A DNA stretch of 64,000 nt from Pseudomonas aestuarii (GCF_027988105.1 NZ_JAQJZJ010000008.1:186001-250000); one strand, 5' to 3'; positions 42,101 to 53,498 are shown, numbered from the stretch's first letter. Notes: a model not told the origin generated them from the letters alone. Translations and numbers: made by a program.

Positions 42101-43204
42101 TCAGGAAGAGAAGATTTCCGTGTAGCGGCGAATCCACTGGTCGTGCACGGTGGCCAGGAAGGCGTTGTCGTGCATGATCGCCTTCTCCGAGATCTGCTCG
42201 GGCGTGAGGATGTACGGGCTCTTGCGCGCCTCGGCGGAGATGATCGCCTTGGCGTTGACCGGGCCGTTGAAGATGTCCTCGGCCATCTTGCCCTGCACCA
42301 GCGGGTCGAGCGAATGGTCGATGAAGGCATAGGCCAGGTCGGTATCGCCCGGACGGTGCTTGGGCATGACCGAGAGCATCAGGTCGGTGTAGAAGCCCTC
42401 CTTCATGCCGAAGGTGGCGCCCAGGCCATAAGACGGATCGCGGATCTGCTTGGGGAAGAAGGCCGGCGCATAGAGGCCGCCCATGTCCAGCGACCCGGTG
42501 CGGAACAGCTCGGCGATCTGGTTGGGGTTCTCGCCCAGGGTAATCACCCGGTCCTTGAGCTTCTCCAGCAGCTTGAAGCCCGGCTCGACATTGTGCGCGT
42601 CACCGCCGGCCAGCTTGGCGGCGATGATGATCAGGTCCATGGCCTCGGTCCAGTTCGGCGGCGGCAGGAAGATGTTCGGCGCCATGTCCTTGTCCCACAG
42701 GGCGGCGTAACTGTCCGGCGCTTCTTTCACGGTGCGGGTGCTGTAGATCAGGCTGTTGCACCACAACAGGTAGCCGATGCCGTGACCGTCGGCGCCGGTC
42801 TGGTACTGCGCCGGCACATCGCGCAGGTTGGGGATGCGGTTGAGGTCGGGCTTTTCCAGCAGCCCGGCGCTGGCCAGGCCTTCGGCGCCGACGCCGGCCA
42901 GGGTGATGATGTCGTATTGCGGGCGATCACCGCCGGCCTTGAGCTTGGCAACCATCTCCGAGGTGCTGCCGGTGCGGTCGGCGATCACCTTGGCGCCGGT
43001 CTTGGCTTCGAAGGTCGCGGCGATATTGCGCAGCGCCGCCAGGCCGGTGTCGTCGGACCAGGTGAGCAGGCGCAGGGTCTTGCCGTGAAACTTCATGTCG
43101 CCGGCGCTGGCCTTGATGAAGGGAAAGGACAGGGCCGCGGCTGCCACCGACGCGACACCCACCGTCTTGATGAATGTTCTTCTGCTGAAATCGTGCTCGC
43201 TCAT
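42101..43204 (-). CDS. Tat-exported periplasmic substrate-binding protein, PotD-like
   Basis: A 367-residue class II binding protein. The twin-arginine signal SRRTFIKTVGVASVAAAALSF starts at about residue 7, so it is folded before export, uncommon for PotD. The mature protein has the family pattern TLRLLTWSDDTGLAALRNIAATFEAKTG, YDIITLAGVG, YLLWCNSLIYSTRTV and LAYAFIDHSLDP. Ligand is likely a polyamine or guanidino compound from the context; it cannot be read from sequence. It is separated from the aldehyde dehydrogenase by 229 bp with a hairpin. Confidence 0.9.
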   Translation of the reverse strand: MSEHDFSRRTFIKTVGVASVAAAALSFPFIKASAGDMKFHGKTLRLLTWSDDTGLAALRNIAATFEAKTGAKVIADRTGSTSEMVAKLKAGGDRPQYDIITLAGVGAEGLASAGLLEKPDLNRIPNLRDVPAQYQTGADGHGIGYLLWCNSLIYSTRTVKEAPDSYAALWDKDMAPNIFLPPPNWTEAMDLIIIAAKLAGGDAHNVEPGFKLLEKLKDRVITLGENPNQIAELFRTGSLDMGGLYAPAFFPKQIRDPSYGLGATFGMKEGFYTDLMLSVMPKHRPGDTDLAYAFIDHSLDPLVQGKMAEDIFNGPVNAKAIISAEARKSPYILTPEQISEKAIMHDNAFLATVHDQWIRRYTEIFSS

Positions 43205-43387
43205 CGCAGTTTCCTCTTATTTTTATCTGTCTTCGGGAGCTTGCGACCCGCTGCCGGGCTCCCCGCAATCAACCGTTCAACCCGGCCCGAGGCCCTGCTC
43301 GCGCTGGTGCGGCCTGGGCTGGCCGAGCCATCCTGCGGCGCGCTCGACGGGCCAACAATCGATAAATAGTCATCGAAGCCATGCGCG

Positions 43388-43418
43388 GCATGCATGCCTT
43401 GAAAGCAGGCATGCATGC
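43388..43418. repeat. 12-bp perfect inverted repeat in the operon gap
   Basis: GCATGCATGCCT (43388-43399) and AGGCATGCATGC (43407-43418) flank a 7-nt loop. It lies 16 bp past the aldehyde dehydrogenase stop. No U-run follows, so it could be an operator or a message-stabilising hairpin between the enzyme genes and the transporter genes. Confidence 0.75.
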
Positions 43419-43433
43419 ACCACAAACGCCCGC

Positions 43434-44897
43434 TTAAAGGGCGCGAATCACGTGCTTGATTTCCTGGAACGCCTGCAGCCCCCAAGGCCCCAGCTCACGG
43501 CCGATGCTGCTCTGTTTGAAGCCGCCCCAGGCCGCCTGCGGGAAGATCACCTGTGGCGCGTTGATCCACACCAGGCCTGCTTGCAGGGCATTGGCGACCC
43601 GCTCGGCACGACGCGCGTCGCCGCTAACCACGCTGGCCACCAGGCCAAACTCGCTGTCGTTGGCCAGGTCGATGGCCTCCGCCTCACTGCTGAAGCTGCG
43701 CACACAGAGCACCGGCCCGAAGATCTCCTCACGCCACAGGGCGCTGTCCAGCGGCACGTCGGTAAACACCGTGGGCCGCAGGAAATAGCCCCGCGCCAGC
43801 CCAGCTGGACGCTCACCGCCGCTGAGCAAGCGCGCGCCGCCATCCAGGCCGTCGGCGATATGCCGACAGACCCGTTGGTACTGGACCTGATTGACCAGCG
43901 CGCCCATCTCCACGTCCGCCGCAAACGGATCACCGACGCGGATCGCCTCGACCCGTATCTGCAACCGCGCCAGGAACTCTTCGGCCAGCTCATCGGCGAC
44001 CAGCACCCGGCTGGTCGCCGAGCACATCTGCCCGGCGTTGAAGAAACCGCCGCCACAGGCCAACTCGACGGCCAGATCCAGGTCAGCGTCGGCAAATACC
44101 AGCAGCGAGGACTTGCCGCCCAGCTCCAGACTGACGCCCTTGACCGTCTCGGCGGCGCGCTGCATGACCTGCACGCCCACCGCATTGCTGCCGGTGAACG
44201 ACAGCTTGGCCACCCCCGGATGGGCCGCCAGTGGCGCCCCGACCGCCTGACCGGTGCCGCAGACCAGGTTGAACACCCCGGCCGGCAGGCCGCTCTCGGC
44301 GATGATGTCGGCCAGCTCCAATTCAGGCAGCGGGGTCACCTCCGAGGGTTTCAACACCACCGTACAGCCGGCCGCCAGGGCGGGAGCCAGCTTCCAGGCG
44401 GTGGTCACCATGGGGAAATTCCATGGCACGATCAGCCCCACCACGCCACAGGGCTCGCGGCGCAGACGGGCGGCGAAGTCGCCGCTGGGCAGCTCCACCG
44501 CGGCGTCCTGCTGGGTGTCCAGCGCCTCGGCCAGCTCGGCGTAATAGGTAAAGGTGGCGATCACGTCGTCGACATCGATCGCCGCCTCGCTCAACGGCTT
44601 GCCGGTGTTGCGCGCCTGCAGCTGGATCAGGCGCTCGCGGCGCGCCTCGACCCCGGCGGCGATCCGGCGCAGACAGGCGCCCCGCACGACCCCGGCGCTG
44701 AGCCCCCAGGCCGGAAAAGCCTCACTTGCCGCGCGCACCGCCCGCTCGACCGCCGCGGCATCGCCGCCGGCCACGCTCGCCAGCAGCTCTTCGGTGGCGG
44801 GGTTGATCACCTTCAGGCTGTCGCCGCCGCTGTACCAGTGCCCGCCGATATACAGACCGGCCAGTGCGCCATTGTGTGTCGGGCGGCTGTTCAACAT
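43434..44897 (-). CDS. NAD(P)-dependent aldehyde dehydrogenase
   Basis: A 487-residue ALDH superfamily enzyme. Visible are VVGLIVPWNFPMVTTAWKLAPALAAG, KPSEVTPLPELELADI, FTGSNAVGVQVMQRA, the catalytic Glu in LELGGKSS and the catalytic Cys in FNAGQMCSATSRVLV, ending with GGFKQSSIGRELG. This group includes betaine, aminobutyraldehyde and guanidinobutyraldehyde dehydrogenases. Because it overlaps the decarboxylase by 7 bp, it probably oxidises the aldehyde that enzyme makes. The true substrate is inferred. Confidence 0.92.
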   Translation of the reverse strand: MLNSRPTHNGALAGLYIGGHWYSGGDSLKVINPATEELLASVAGGDAAAVERAVRAASEAFPAWGLSAGVVRGACLRRIAAGVEARRERLIQLQARNTGKPLSEAAIDVDDVIATFTYYAELAEALDTQQDAAVELPSGDFAARLRREPCGVVGLIVPWNFPMVTTAWKLAPALAAGCTVVLKPSEVTPLPELELADIIAESGLPAGVFNLVCGTGQAVGAPLAAHPGVAKLSFTGSNAVGVQVMQRAAETVKGVSLELGGKSSLLVFADADLDLAVELACGGGFFNAGQMCSATSRVLVADELAEEFLARLQIRVEAIRVGDPFAADVEMGALVNQVQYQRVCRHIADGLDGGARLLSGGERPAGLARGYFLRPTVFTDVPLDSALWREEIFGPVLCVRSFSSEAEAIDLANDSEFGLVASVVSGDARRAERVANALQAGLVWINAPQVIFPQAAWGGFKQSSIGRELGPWGLQAFQEIKHVIRAL

Positions 44898-46531
44898 GCC
44901 GCCATCCCGCTCATCCAGGCCTGCTGGTCGATTTCGATCAGGGTCGGCAACGGCGACTCGCTCGCCTGGCGCAAGGCCGCGCGCAACGCCTCAGCATCAT
45001 TCGCCCGTTCCGCCTCGCAGCCTAGCGCCTTGGCCGCGGCGACAAAGTCCGGGGTGAAGATATCCACGCCCACCGGCTCGATGTCGCGGTTGACCATGTA
45101 CCTCTTGATCTCCTCGTAACCCTGGTTATTCCACAGCAGGACGATGATCGGCGCGCGCGCCTCCACCGCACTGGCCAGTTCGGCCAGGGTGAACTGCAGC
45201 CCGCCGTCGCCGATCAGGCACACCACCGGGCGCCGCTGCGCGCCTTCGCGGCTGTCGCCGAGCAGCGCACCTATGGCCGCCGGCAGGGCGTAGCCGAGGG
45301 TGCCGTAGCCGGTCGAGGAGTTGAACCAACGCCGCGGCTGCTCCAGGTTCAGGGTCAGGTTGCCGCTGTACACCGGCTGGGTCGAGTCACCGACCAACAC
45401 GGCATCCGGCAGCACCTCCAGCACCGTCTGCAGGAAGCTGGTCTGCCCGCGCATAGGCGCATCCCAGGAGGCCTCGAGGGTCTCGCGCAGGCGCGTGGCG
45501 CGGGCACTGCCCCAGTCGGTACGACGCGGGGCCAAGGCCTGTGCGCCGAGCGCCGCATGCAAGGCCGCCAGCGCCAGCGCGGAGTCAGCGACCAGCGCCA
45601 GCGTCGGCGGGTAATTGCGCACGGCCTGGTCCGGGTCGATGTCGATGCGCAGCAGCGCGCCGGGAATCTCGAAGCCGCCGGCGAAGGTCACGTCATAATC
45701 GGTTTCGCCCAATTCGGTACCGACCGCCAGCACCACATCGGCCTCGGCCACCAGTTCGCGGGTGGCCAGGGTCGACTGGGTCGAACCGATCAACAGCGGA
45801 TGGCGCGAGGGCAACAGGCCCTTGGCATTGATGGTCAGCGCCACCGGCGCCTGCAGCTGCTCGGCCAGGCGGGTTAGCGCCGGCGCCGCGTCTATCGCGC
45901 CGCCGCCGGCGAGGATCAGTGGGCGCTGGGCACCAGCCAGCAGGCGGGCCATCTGTGCGATGGCAACCGGGCTGGCGCCGGGCCGGGCCAGTTCGATCGG
46001 CTGACTGCCCAGCAGCTCGTCGGCCTCCTCGACCAGCACGTCAAGTGGAATCTCGATATGCACCGGCCGCGGCCGCGCCGCCTGGAACACGGCAAAGGCC
46101 CGCGCCAGCACGGCCGGCAGCTCGGCGGCCGACAGCAGGGTGTGGGAGAAGGCGGAGAAACCGGCGACCAGATTGCTCTGCGCCGGCAGCTCGTGCAGCT
46201 TGCCGCGCCCACCGCCGAGCTGGCTGCGCGCCTGCACGCTGGAGATCACCAGCATCGGGATCGAATCGGCATAGGCCTGGGCCATGGCCGTGGCGATATT
46301 GGTCATGCCCGGGCCGGTGATGATGAAACACACCCCCGGCTTGCCGCTGGTGCGCGCATAGCCATCGGCCATGAAACCGGCGCCCTGTTCGTGCCGCGGC
46401 GTGACATGCTCGATCGGCGAACGGGCCAGCCCGCGGTACAACTCGACGGTATGCACGCCGGGGATGCCGAATACCCGCTCGACACCATAGCCTTCGAGCA
46501 ACTTCACCAATACTTCGCCGCATGTCGCCAT
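44891..46531 (-). CDS. ThDP-dependent 2-oxoacid decarboxylase, AruI/acetolactate-synthase-like
   Basis: A 546-residue thiamine-diphosphate enzyme. The catalytic Glu is in TPRHEQGAGFMADGYARTSGKPG; ITGPGMTNIATAMAQAYADSIPML is the family's second segment. The ThDP/Mg motif is IGDGGLQFTLAELASAVEARAPIIVLLWNNQGYEE. No FAD-type acetolactate synthase partner (IlvH) is present. From memory it is most like 5-guanidino-2-oxopentanoate decarboxylase (AruI), which turns 2-ketoarginine into 4-guanidinobutyraldehyde. It leads an operon with ALDH and a polyamine-type importer. Substrate assignment is tentative. Confidence 0.82.
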   Translation of the reverse strand: MATCGEVLVKLLEGYGVERVFGIPGVHTVELYRGLARSPIEHVTPRHEQGAGFMADGYARTSGKPGVCFIITGPGMTNIATAMAQAYADSIPMLVISSVQARSQLGGGRGKLHELPAQSNLVAGFSAFSHTLLSAAELPAVLARAFAVFQAARPRPVHIEIPLDVLVEEADELLGSQPIELARPGASPVAIAQMARLLAGAQRPLILAGGGAIDAAPALTRLAEQLQAPVALTINAKGLLPSRHPLLIGSTQSTLATRELVAEADVVLAVGTELGETDYDVTFAGGFEIPGALLRIDIDPDQAVRNYPPTLALVADSALALAALHAALGAQALAPRRTDWGSARATRLRETLEASWDAPMRGQTSFLQTVLEVLPDAVLVGDSTQPVYSGNLTLNLEQPRRWFNSSTGYGTLGYALPAAIGALLGDSREGAQRRPVVCLIGDGGLQFTLAELASAVEARAPIIVLLWNNQGYEEIKRYMVNRDIEPVGVDIFTPDFVAAAKALGCEAERANDAEALRAALRQASESPLPTLIEIDQQAWMSGMAAC

Positions 46532-46682
46532 GTTCTTTTCTCCTGTTCAGTAGCTGAGGCCTTCTGCATTCGCCGCATTGCGCGCCCGAGGATTCAGCGG
46601 GCCGTGTGGATGCGTCGCAGATGCGCGAAAAGTGCAGGCAAGCTGCAATTTGACCCCCTGCCCAACCACCGGACAATGCAAA

Positions 46683-46692
46683 AATAGTCATA
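46683..46692. promoter_or_regulatory. Candidate operator AAATAGTCAT, shared with 43364-43373
   Basis: The same 10-mer occurs here, 34 bp before the LysR start in the divergent gap, and at 43364-43373 in the gap before the substrate-binding protein gene. Two copies in the only two sizeable gaps of this locus suggest one regulator. Chance cannot be ruled out for so short a match. Confidence 0.35.
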
Positions 46693-46725
46693 CTAGGCAT
46701 GTCCTCACTGCATAGCTGAGTCTCC

Positions 46726-47625
46726 ATGAAACGGCTTCCACCTCTGCCTGCGCTGCATACCTTCGTGGTCACCGCCCAGTGCTGCAACTTCACCCGTGCA
46801 GCCGAACTGCTGCACATCACCCAGGGCGCGGTAAGCCGGCAGATCGCCGGTCTGGAGAGTCACCTGGGCTACCCGTTGTTCCAGCGCCAGGCGCGCGGCC
46901 TCAGCCTGACCGCCCAGGGTCGTGAGCTGTTTCCGCAGATCCAGCAGGCATTCGGCCTGATCGGCGAGGCGGTCGAACGAGTGGGCGCGCGGCGCGAGGC
47001 GCTACGGTTGAAGGCGCCGACCTGCGTAATGCGCTGGTTGCTGCCGCGCCTGATGCACTGGCAGGCCGAACGCCCGGACGTGCCCGTCGAGCTGACGACC
47101 ACCGTGCAGCACTCGGTGGACTTTCGCAGCGAGGAGTTCGATGCCGCCGTGGTGTTCGGCAATCAACCCGACCCCGGCCTGGTGGCGCACCACCTGTTCG
47201 ACGAGCTGCTGACCCCGGTCTGCGCGCAGCAACTGCTCAGCGGCCCGCAACCGCTCAGCCAGCCGGCCGATCTGGAGCGCTACACCCTGCTGCACCCCAC
47301 GCGCGACCAGCGCGACTGGGAAGCCTGGCTGAAAGCCGCCGGCAGCACGGTCAAAAGCATCGGCAAGGGTCAGCATTTCGACACCCTGGATCTGGCCATG
47401 ACGGTGGCCTCGCAGGGCCTGGGCGTGGCCATCGGCGACTGGTCGCTGATCGGCGAAGACCTGGAAGCCGGGCGCCTGGCCACCCCCTTCGAGCTGAAGG
47501 TGCGCACCGGCGACGCCTACTTCCTGGTCTACCCCGAGCGCCCGCAACCCTCTACCCAGCTAGCCGAACTGGTCGACTGGCTGCTGCTACAGGCCGCGGC
47601 GCGCAACGCTCGGGCATCGACCTGA
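46726..47625 (+). CDS. LysR-family regulator (GcvA-like), divergent from the catabolic operon
   Basis: A 299-residue LysR protein. The DNA-binding part is LPALHTFVVTAQCCNFTRAAELLHITQGAVSRQIAGLESHLGYPLFQRQARGLSLT (about residues 7-62), the GcvA/AmpR subgroup pattern. The effector domain follows, with RWLLPRLMHWQAERPDVPVEL and DAAVVFGNQPDPGLVAHHLFDELLTPVC. It faces the decarboxylase-ALDH-ABC operon across 194 bp, so it probably controls it in response to the imported compound. Confidence 0.92.
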   Translation: MKRLPPLPALHTFVVTAQCCNFTRAAELLHITQGAVSRQIAGLESHLGYPLFQRQARGLSLTAQGRELFPQIQQAFGLIGEAVERVGARREALRLKAPTCVMRWLLPRLMHWQAERPDVPVELTTTVQHSVDFRSEEFDAAVVFGNQPDPGLVAHHLFDELLTPVCAQQLLSGPQPLSQPADLERYTLLHPTRDQRDWEAWLKAAGSTVKSIGKGQHFDTLDLAMTVASQGLGVAIGDWSLIGEDLEAGRLATPFELKVRTGDAYFLVYPERPQPSTQLAELVDWLLLQAAARNARAST

Positions 47626-47690
47626 ACCTCGAACAGAGGGGCGAACCCAGACGCAGCATGGCCAGGAGGAGCCGTTATTCGCGCGCATAG

Positions 47691-47729
47691 AAAAACCCCT
47701 GTAACCGAGTGAGAGCTACAGGGGTTTTC
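47691..47729. terminator. Bidirectional terminator between lysR and ssb
   Basis: AAAACCCCTGTA and TACAGGGGTTTT form a 12-bp stem with a 14-nt loop, flanked by A and T runs. It serves both converging genes. Confidence 0.9.
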
Positions 47730-47764
47730 AGTTGATGCTTTACAGAACCACTCTCAGGTATTGC

Positions 47765-48268
47765 CTAGAACGGGATGTCGTCGTCAAAACTGTCGAAATC
47801 CTGCGCCGGCTTGGCCTGCTGCTGCGGGGCCGGACGCGGCGCCTGCTGCTGTTCACGCTGCGGCTCACGTTGCGGCGCCTGCTGGCGCTGCTGACGTGGC
47901 GCCGAATCGCCACCGGCGTTATCCGGACGGCCACCGAGCAGCTGCATGGTGCCCTGCATGTCGACGACGATCTCGGTGGTATAACGCTTGATGCCGTCTT
48001 TTTCCCACTCGCGAGTCTGCAGCTTGCCTTCGATATACACCTGCGAACCCTTGCGCAGGTATTCGCCGGCGATTTCAGCAACCTTGCCGAACAGCGAGAC
48101 ACGGTGCCACTCGGTTTTCTCGACCTTCTGGCCGGTCTGCTTGTCGGTCCACTGCTCGCTGGTAGCGAGGCTCAGGTTGGTCACGGCGTTGCCGCTGGGC
48201 AGATAACGCGTTTCCGGATCCTGTCCGCAGGTACCGACCAGAATGACTTTGTTAACCCCACGGGCCAT
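47765..48268 (-). CDS. ssb: Single-stranded DNA-binding protein
   Basis: A 167-residue SSB. The OB fold is MARGVNKVILVGTCGQDPETRYLPSGNAVTNLSLATSE with WHRVSLFGKVAEIAGEYLRKGSQVYIEGKLQTREW. A Gln/Pro/Arg-rich disordered tail (about 115-155) follows, and the acidic tip DFDSFDDDIPF binds partner proteins. It coats single-stranded DNA in replication and repair. It lies 18 bp after the MFS stop in the same direction, as in P. aeruginosa. Confidence 0.97.
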   Translation of the reverse strand: MARGVNKVILVGTCGQDPETRYLPSGNAVTNLSLATSEQWTDKQTGQKVEKTEWHRVSLFGKVAEIAGEYLRKGSQVYIEGKLQTREWEKDGIKRYTTEIVVDMQGTMQLLGGRPDNAGGDSAPRQQRQQAPQREPQREQQQAPRPAPQQQAKPAQDFDSFDDDIPF

Positions 48269-48286
48269 AACGTTCTCCTATAGCTG

Positions 48287-49675
48287 TCAGCATGTCGCCG
48301 GCGCCGCTTCGATCAGGCGCTCGAGGGACATGCGATCCAATTGTTGGGTATCCACTTTGATATAGATGGCCGCTTCATCACGCACCACCACAGCATCCGC
48401 CACTCCGGGCAGTGCCTGTAAACGCTCGGCCAACCCCACTTCGTGCAATGCCGCGGCTGAAAGCGGCAAGCGCAGACTGGTGACATAAGGCGGTTCGCGC
48501 ATAGTAACAGCAAAGACTAGCCAGAGCAGAGCCATGGCGGCGCAACCGAGGAACACCCCCGACAGGCTGTAATGCTGGAACAGCCAACCGCCGAGAATAC
48601 CGCCCAGCGCCGCGCCGAGAAACTGACTGGTCGAGTACACCCCCATCGCCGTGCCTTTGCCGCCGGCAGGCGCAACCTTGCTGATCAGTGACGGCAGCGA
48701 AGCCTCGAGCAGATTGAACGCGGTGAAAAACACCACGGTGCCGAGTACCAGGGCACGCAGGCTGTTGCCGAACAGCCAGAAGTACAGTTCACAGGCCAGC
48801 AGCACGGCCACCGCGCCGAGCAGCACGCGCTTCATGTGGCGCTTTTTCTCGGCATAGATGATGAACGGCAGCATGCCGAAAAATCCGACCAGCAGCGCGG
48901 TCAGGTAGACCCACCAGTGCTCTTCCTTGGGCAGCCCGCCCTGCTCCACCAGCGCCAGTGGCAGGGCGATGAAACTGGCCATCAGAATCGCGTGCAGGGC
49001 CAGGATGCCGAAGTCCAGACGCAACAGGTCGACATGCTTCAGGGTCGGCAACAACGCCTGGCGGGCGACGCCGGACTCGCGGTGCTGCAGCGGTCCGGCA
49101 GCACGCGGCACCACCCCGGCGACGATGACGATGCCGAGCAGAGCCATGGCTGCCGTTGCCAGGAACAAGCCGGACAAGCCAAAGGCACGGGTCAGCAGCG
49201 GGCCGACCACCATGGCCACGGCGAAGGACAGACCGATGCTCATGCCGATCATGGCCATGGCCTTGGTGCGGTGCTGTTCGCGGGTCAGATCGGAGAGCAG
49301 CGCCATCACCGCAGCGGATATCGCCCCGCCGCCCTGCAGCACTCTGCCGGCGATCACGCCCCAGATCGAGTCGGCATTGGCTGCCAGCAGACTGCCGGCG
49401 GCGAAAATCAGCAACCCGGCATAGATCACCGGACGCCGGCCAATCCGGTCGGAGAGCATGCCCAAGGGTATCTGCAGGAATGCCTGGGTCAGGCCATAGG
49501 CGCCAATGGCCAGGCCAATCAATGCCGGCGTACTGCCACGCAACTCCATGCCGTAGGTCGCCAATACCGGCAGAACCATGAACATGCCAAGCATGCGGAA
49601 GGCAAATACCAGGGCCAGCCCAGCGGCAGCACGGGTTTCACCGCCACTCATGCGCTCGCTGTAGGGATCGTGCAT
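48287..49675 (-). CDS. MFS transporter (DHA1-type exporter)
   Basis: A 462-residue transporter. The start at 49675 (MHDPYSERMSGGETRAAAGLALVFAFRMLGMFMVLPVL) begins the first helix. Twelve helices are predicted. The MFS motif A is IPLGMLSDRIGRRPVIYAGLL after helix 2, and GRVLQGGGAISAAVMALLSDL is the helix 4-5 region of drug exporters. A C-terminal extension (about 400-462: LQALPGVADAVVVRDEAAIYIKVDTQQLDRM) looks like an ACT/heavy-metal-associated-like fold, an extra soluble domain. The substrate is unknown. Confidence 0.9.
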   Translation of the reverse strand: MHDPYSERMSGGETRAAAGLALVFAFRMLGMFMVLPVLATYGMELRGSTPALIGLAIGAYGLTQAFLQIPLGMLSDRIGRRPVIYAGLLIFAAGSLLAANADSIWGVIAGRVLQGGGAISAAVMALLSDLTREQHRTKAMAMIGMSIGLSFAVAMVVGPLLTRAFGLSGLFLATAAMALLGIVIVAGVVPRAAGPLQHRESGVARQALLPTLKHVDLLRLDFGILALHAILMASFIALPLALVEQGGLPKEEHWWVYLTALLVGFFGMLPFIIYAEKKRHMKRVLLGAVAVLLACELYFWLFGNSLRALVLGTVVFFTAFNLLEASLPSLISKVAPAGGKGTAMGVYSTSQFLGAALGGILGGWLFQHYSLSGVFLGCAAMALLWLVFAVTMREPPYVTSLRLPLSAAALHEVGLAERLQALPGVADAVVVRDEAAIYIKVDTQQLDRMSLERLIEAAPATC

Positions 49676-49709
49676 GGAAAACGCCTTGATGAAATAGGCG
49701 GCGATTATA

Positions 49710-49939
49710 AGGGCTGTTGACGCTTCGCGGCGAGCCGCGTTGCTGTGGCAAATGGCACCAGGCAAGGCCACGCCCGGCGGACGTGTGGCATTCACCCCAG
49801 CCATGACGATCACGCAGGACGCCGGGCATGCTGCTCCTTTGCCAAGTGCGGCAACCCCTATGCTGCCATTTGCCGCGCAACCTGGCGGCCCCAGCCGAAT
49901 GGACCTGCGTCGCGGCCGCCCCAAAGCGTCAACAGCCCT
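49710..49939. repeat. 230-bp imperfect palindromic element between MFS and uvrA genes
   Basis: The outer arms are exact 16-bp inverted repeats: AGGGCTGTTGACGCTT (49710-49725) and AAGCGTCAACAGCCCT (49924-49939). Inner 11-bp arms also match exactly: GGCAAATGGCA (49747-49757) and TGCCATTTGCC (49864-49874). No coding capacity is supported. It could be a MITE-type insertion or a long structured leader. Confidence 0.75.
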
Positions 49940-49972
49940 CGGCATTGCGCGACGCGGCGCAGCCGTCACGCT

Positions 49973-50002
49973 TTGCCGCACTGCGTCACAGGGCCGTATA
50001 CT
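49973..50002 (+). promoter_or_regulatory. Possible sigma-70 promoter of uvrA
   Basis: TTGCCG (49973-49978) and TATACT (49997-50002) are separated by 18 bp, about 37 bp before the GTG start. I looked for a LexA box (CTG-N10-CAG) here and saw none that is convincing. Confidence 0.4.
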
Positions 50003-50038
50003 CACTGGTTTTCCGCCCGCCATGCGAGGCCGCTGTTT

Positions 50039-52903
<2,865 letters not shown>

Positions 52904-52956
52904 GCCGGGACGTAACCATAGAGGAACAGTGCTGCCGTAGCGCTGGTAACTAACGC

Positions 52957-53421
52957 CTACATCTGCGCCTGCAGGTAATTCTGCAGGCCCAGCTTGTCGA
53001 TCAAGCCCAACTGAATTTCCAGCCAGTAGGCATGATCCTCCTCGGTGTCCTTGAGCTGGGCCAGGAGGATGTCGCGGGTCTGATAATCCTGGTGCCGCTC
53101 ACACAGCTCGATGCCTTTGCTCAAGGCCGCGCGCACCTGGTATTCCAGAGCCAGGTCGAGCTTGAGCATCTCCGGCACCGCCTGGCCAAACATGAAGGGA
53201 TCCGGGGTCATATCCGGCGTGCCTTCGAGAAACAAAATCCGCTTCAACAACGCATCGGCGTGCTGAGTCTCTTCTTCCATTTCATGGTTGATGCGCTCGT
53301 AGAGCTTGCTGAAGCCCCAATCGTCGTACAGGCGTGAGTGCACGAAATACTGATCGCGCGCCGCCAGCTCGCCTTTGAGCAGCATTTTCAAATAATCGAT
53401 GACTTCGATGTGGCCCTGCAT
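52957..53421 (-). CDS. Bacterial ferritin, FtnA-type (haem ligand replaced)
   Basis: A 154-residue bacterioferritin-family iron-storage subunit. Di-iron ligands appear as ELAARDQYFVH, INHEMEEETQHAD and TEEDHAYWLE. Met52, the haem ligand of bacterioferritins, is Thr52 here, so this subunit should not bind haem at that site. P. aeruginosa PA4235 (FtnA, earlier called BfrA) has the same feature as I recall. It forms 24-mer shells that store iron. It lies next to katG, a common iron/peroxide pairing. Confidence 0.92.
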   Translation of the reverse strand: MQGHIEVIDYLKMLLKGELAARDQYFVHSRLYDDWGFSKLYERINHEMEEETQHADALLKRILFLEGTPDMTPDPFMFGQAVPEMLKLDLALEYQVRAALSKGIELCERHQDYQTRDILLAQLKDTEEDHAYWLEIQLGLIDKLGLQNYLQAQM

Positions 53422-53498
53422 GTCTGGGATCCTTGCTGCAACCGTGGAATGGCCGAATGCTCCGCTGGCCGCCCACCACGGTCAAGCGAAAAGCACGA

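Noticed and set aside
49745..50038. N-terminal extension of UvrA
   Set aside because: It runs through the palindromic element; known UvrA proteins start at the VDKI/MDKI position.
49940..50038. LexA (SOS) box before uvrA
   Set aside because: No CTG-N10-CAG with the TATA-rich core was found in this gap.
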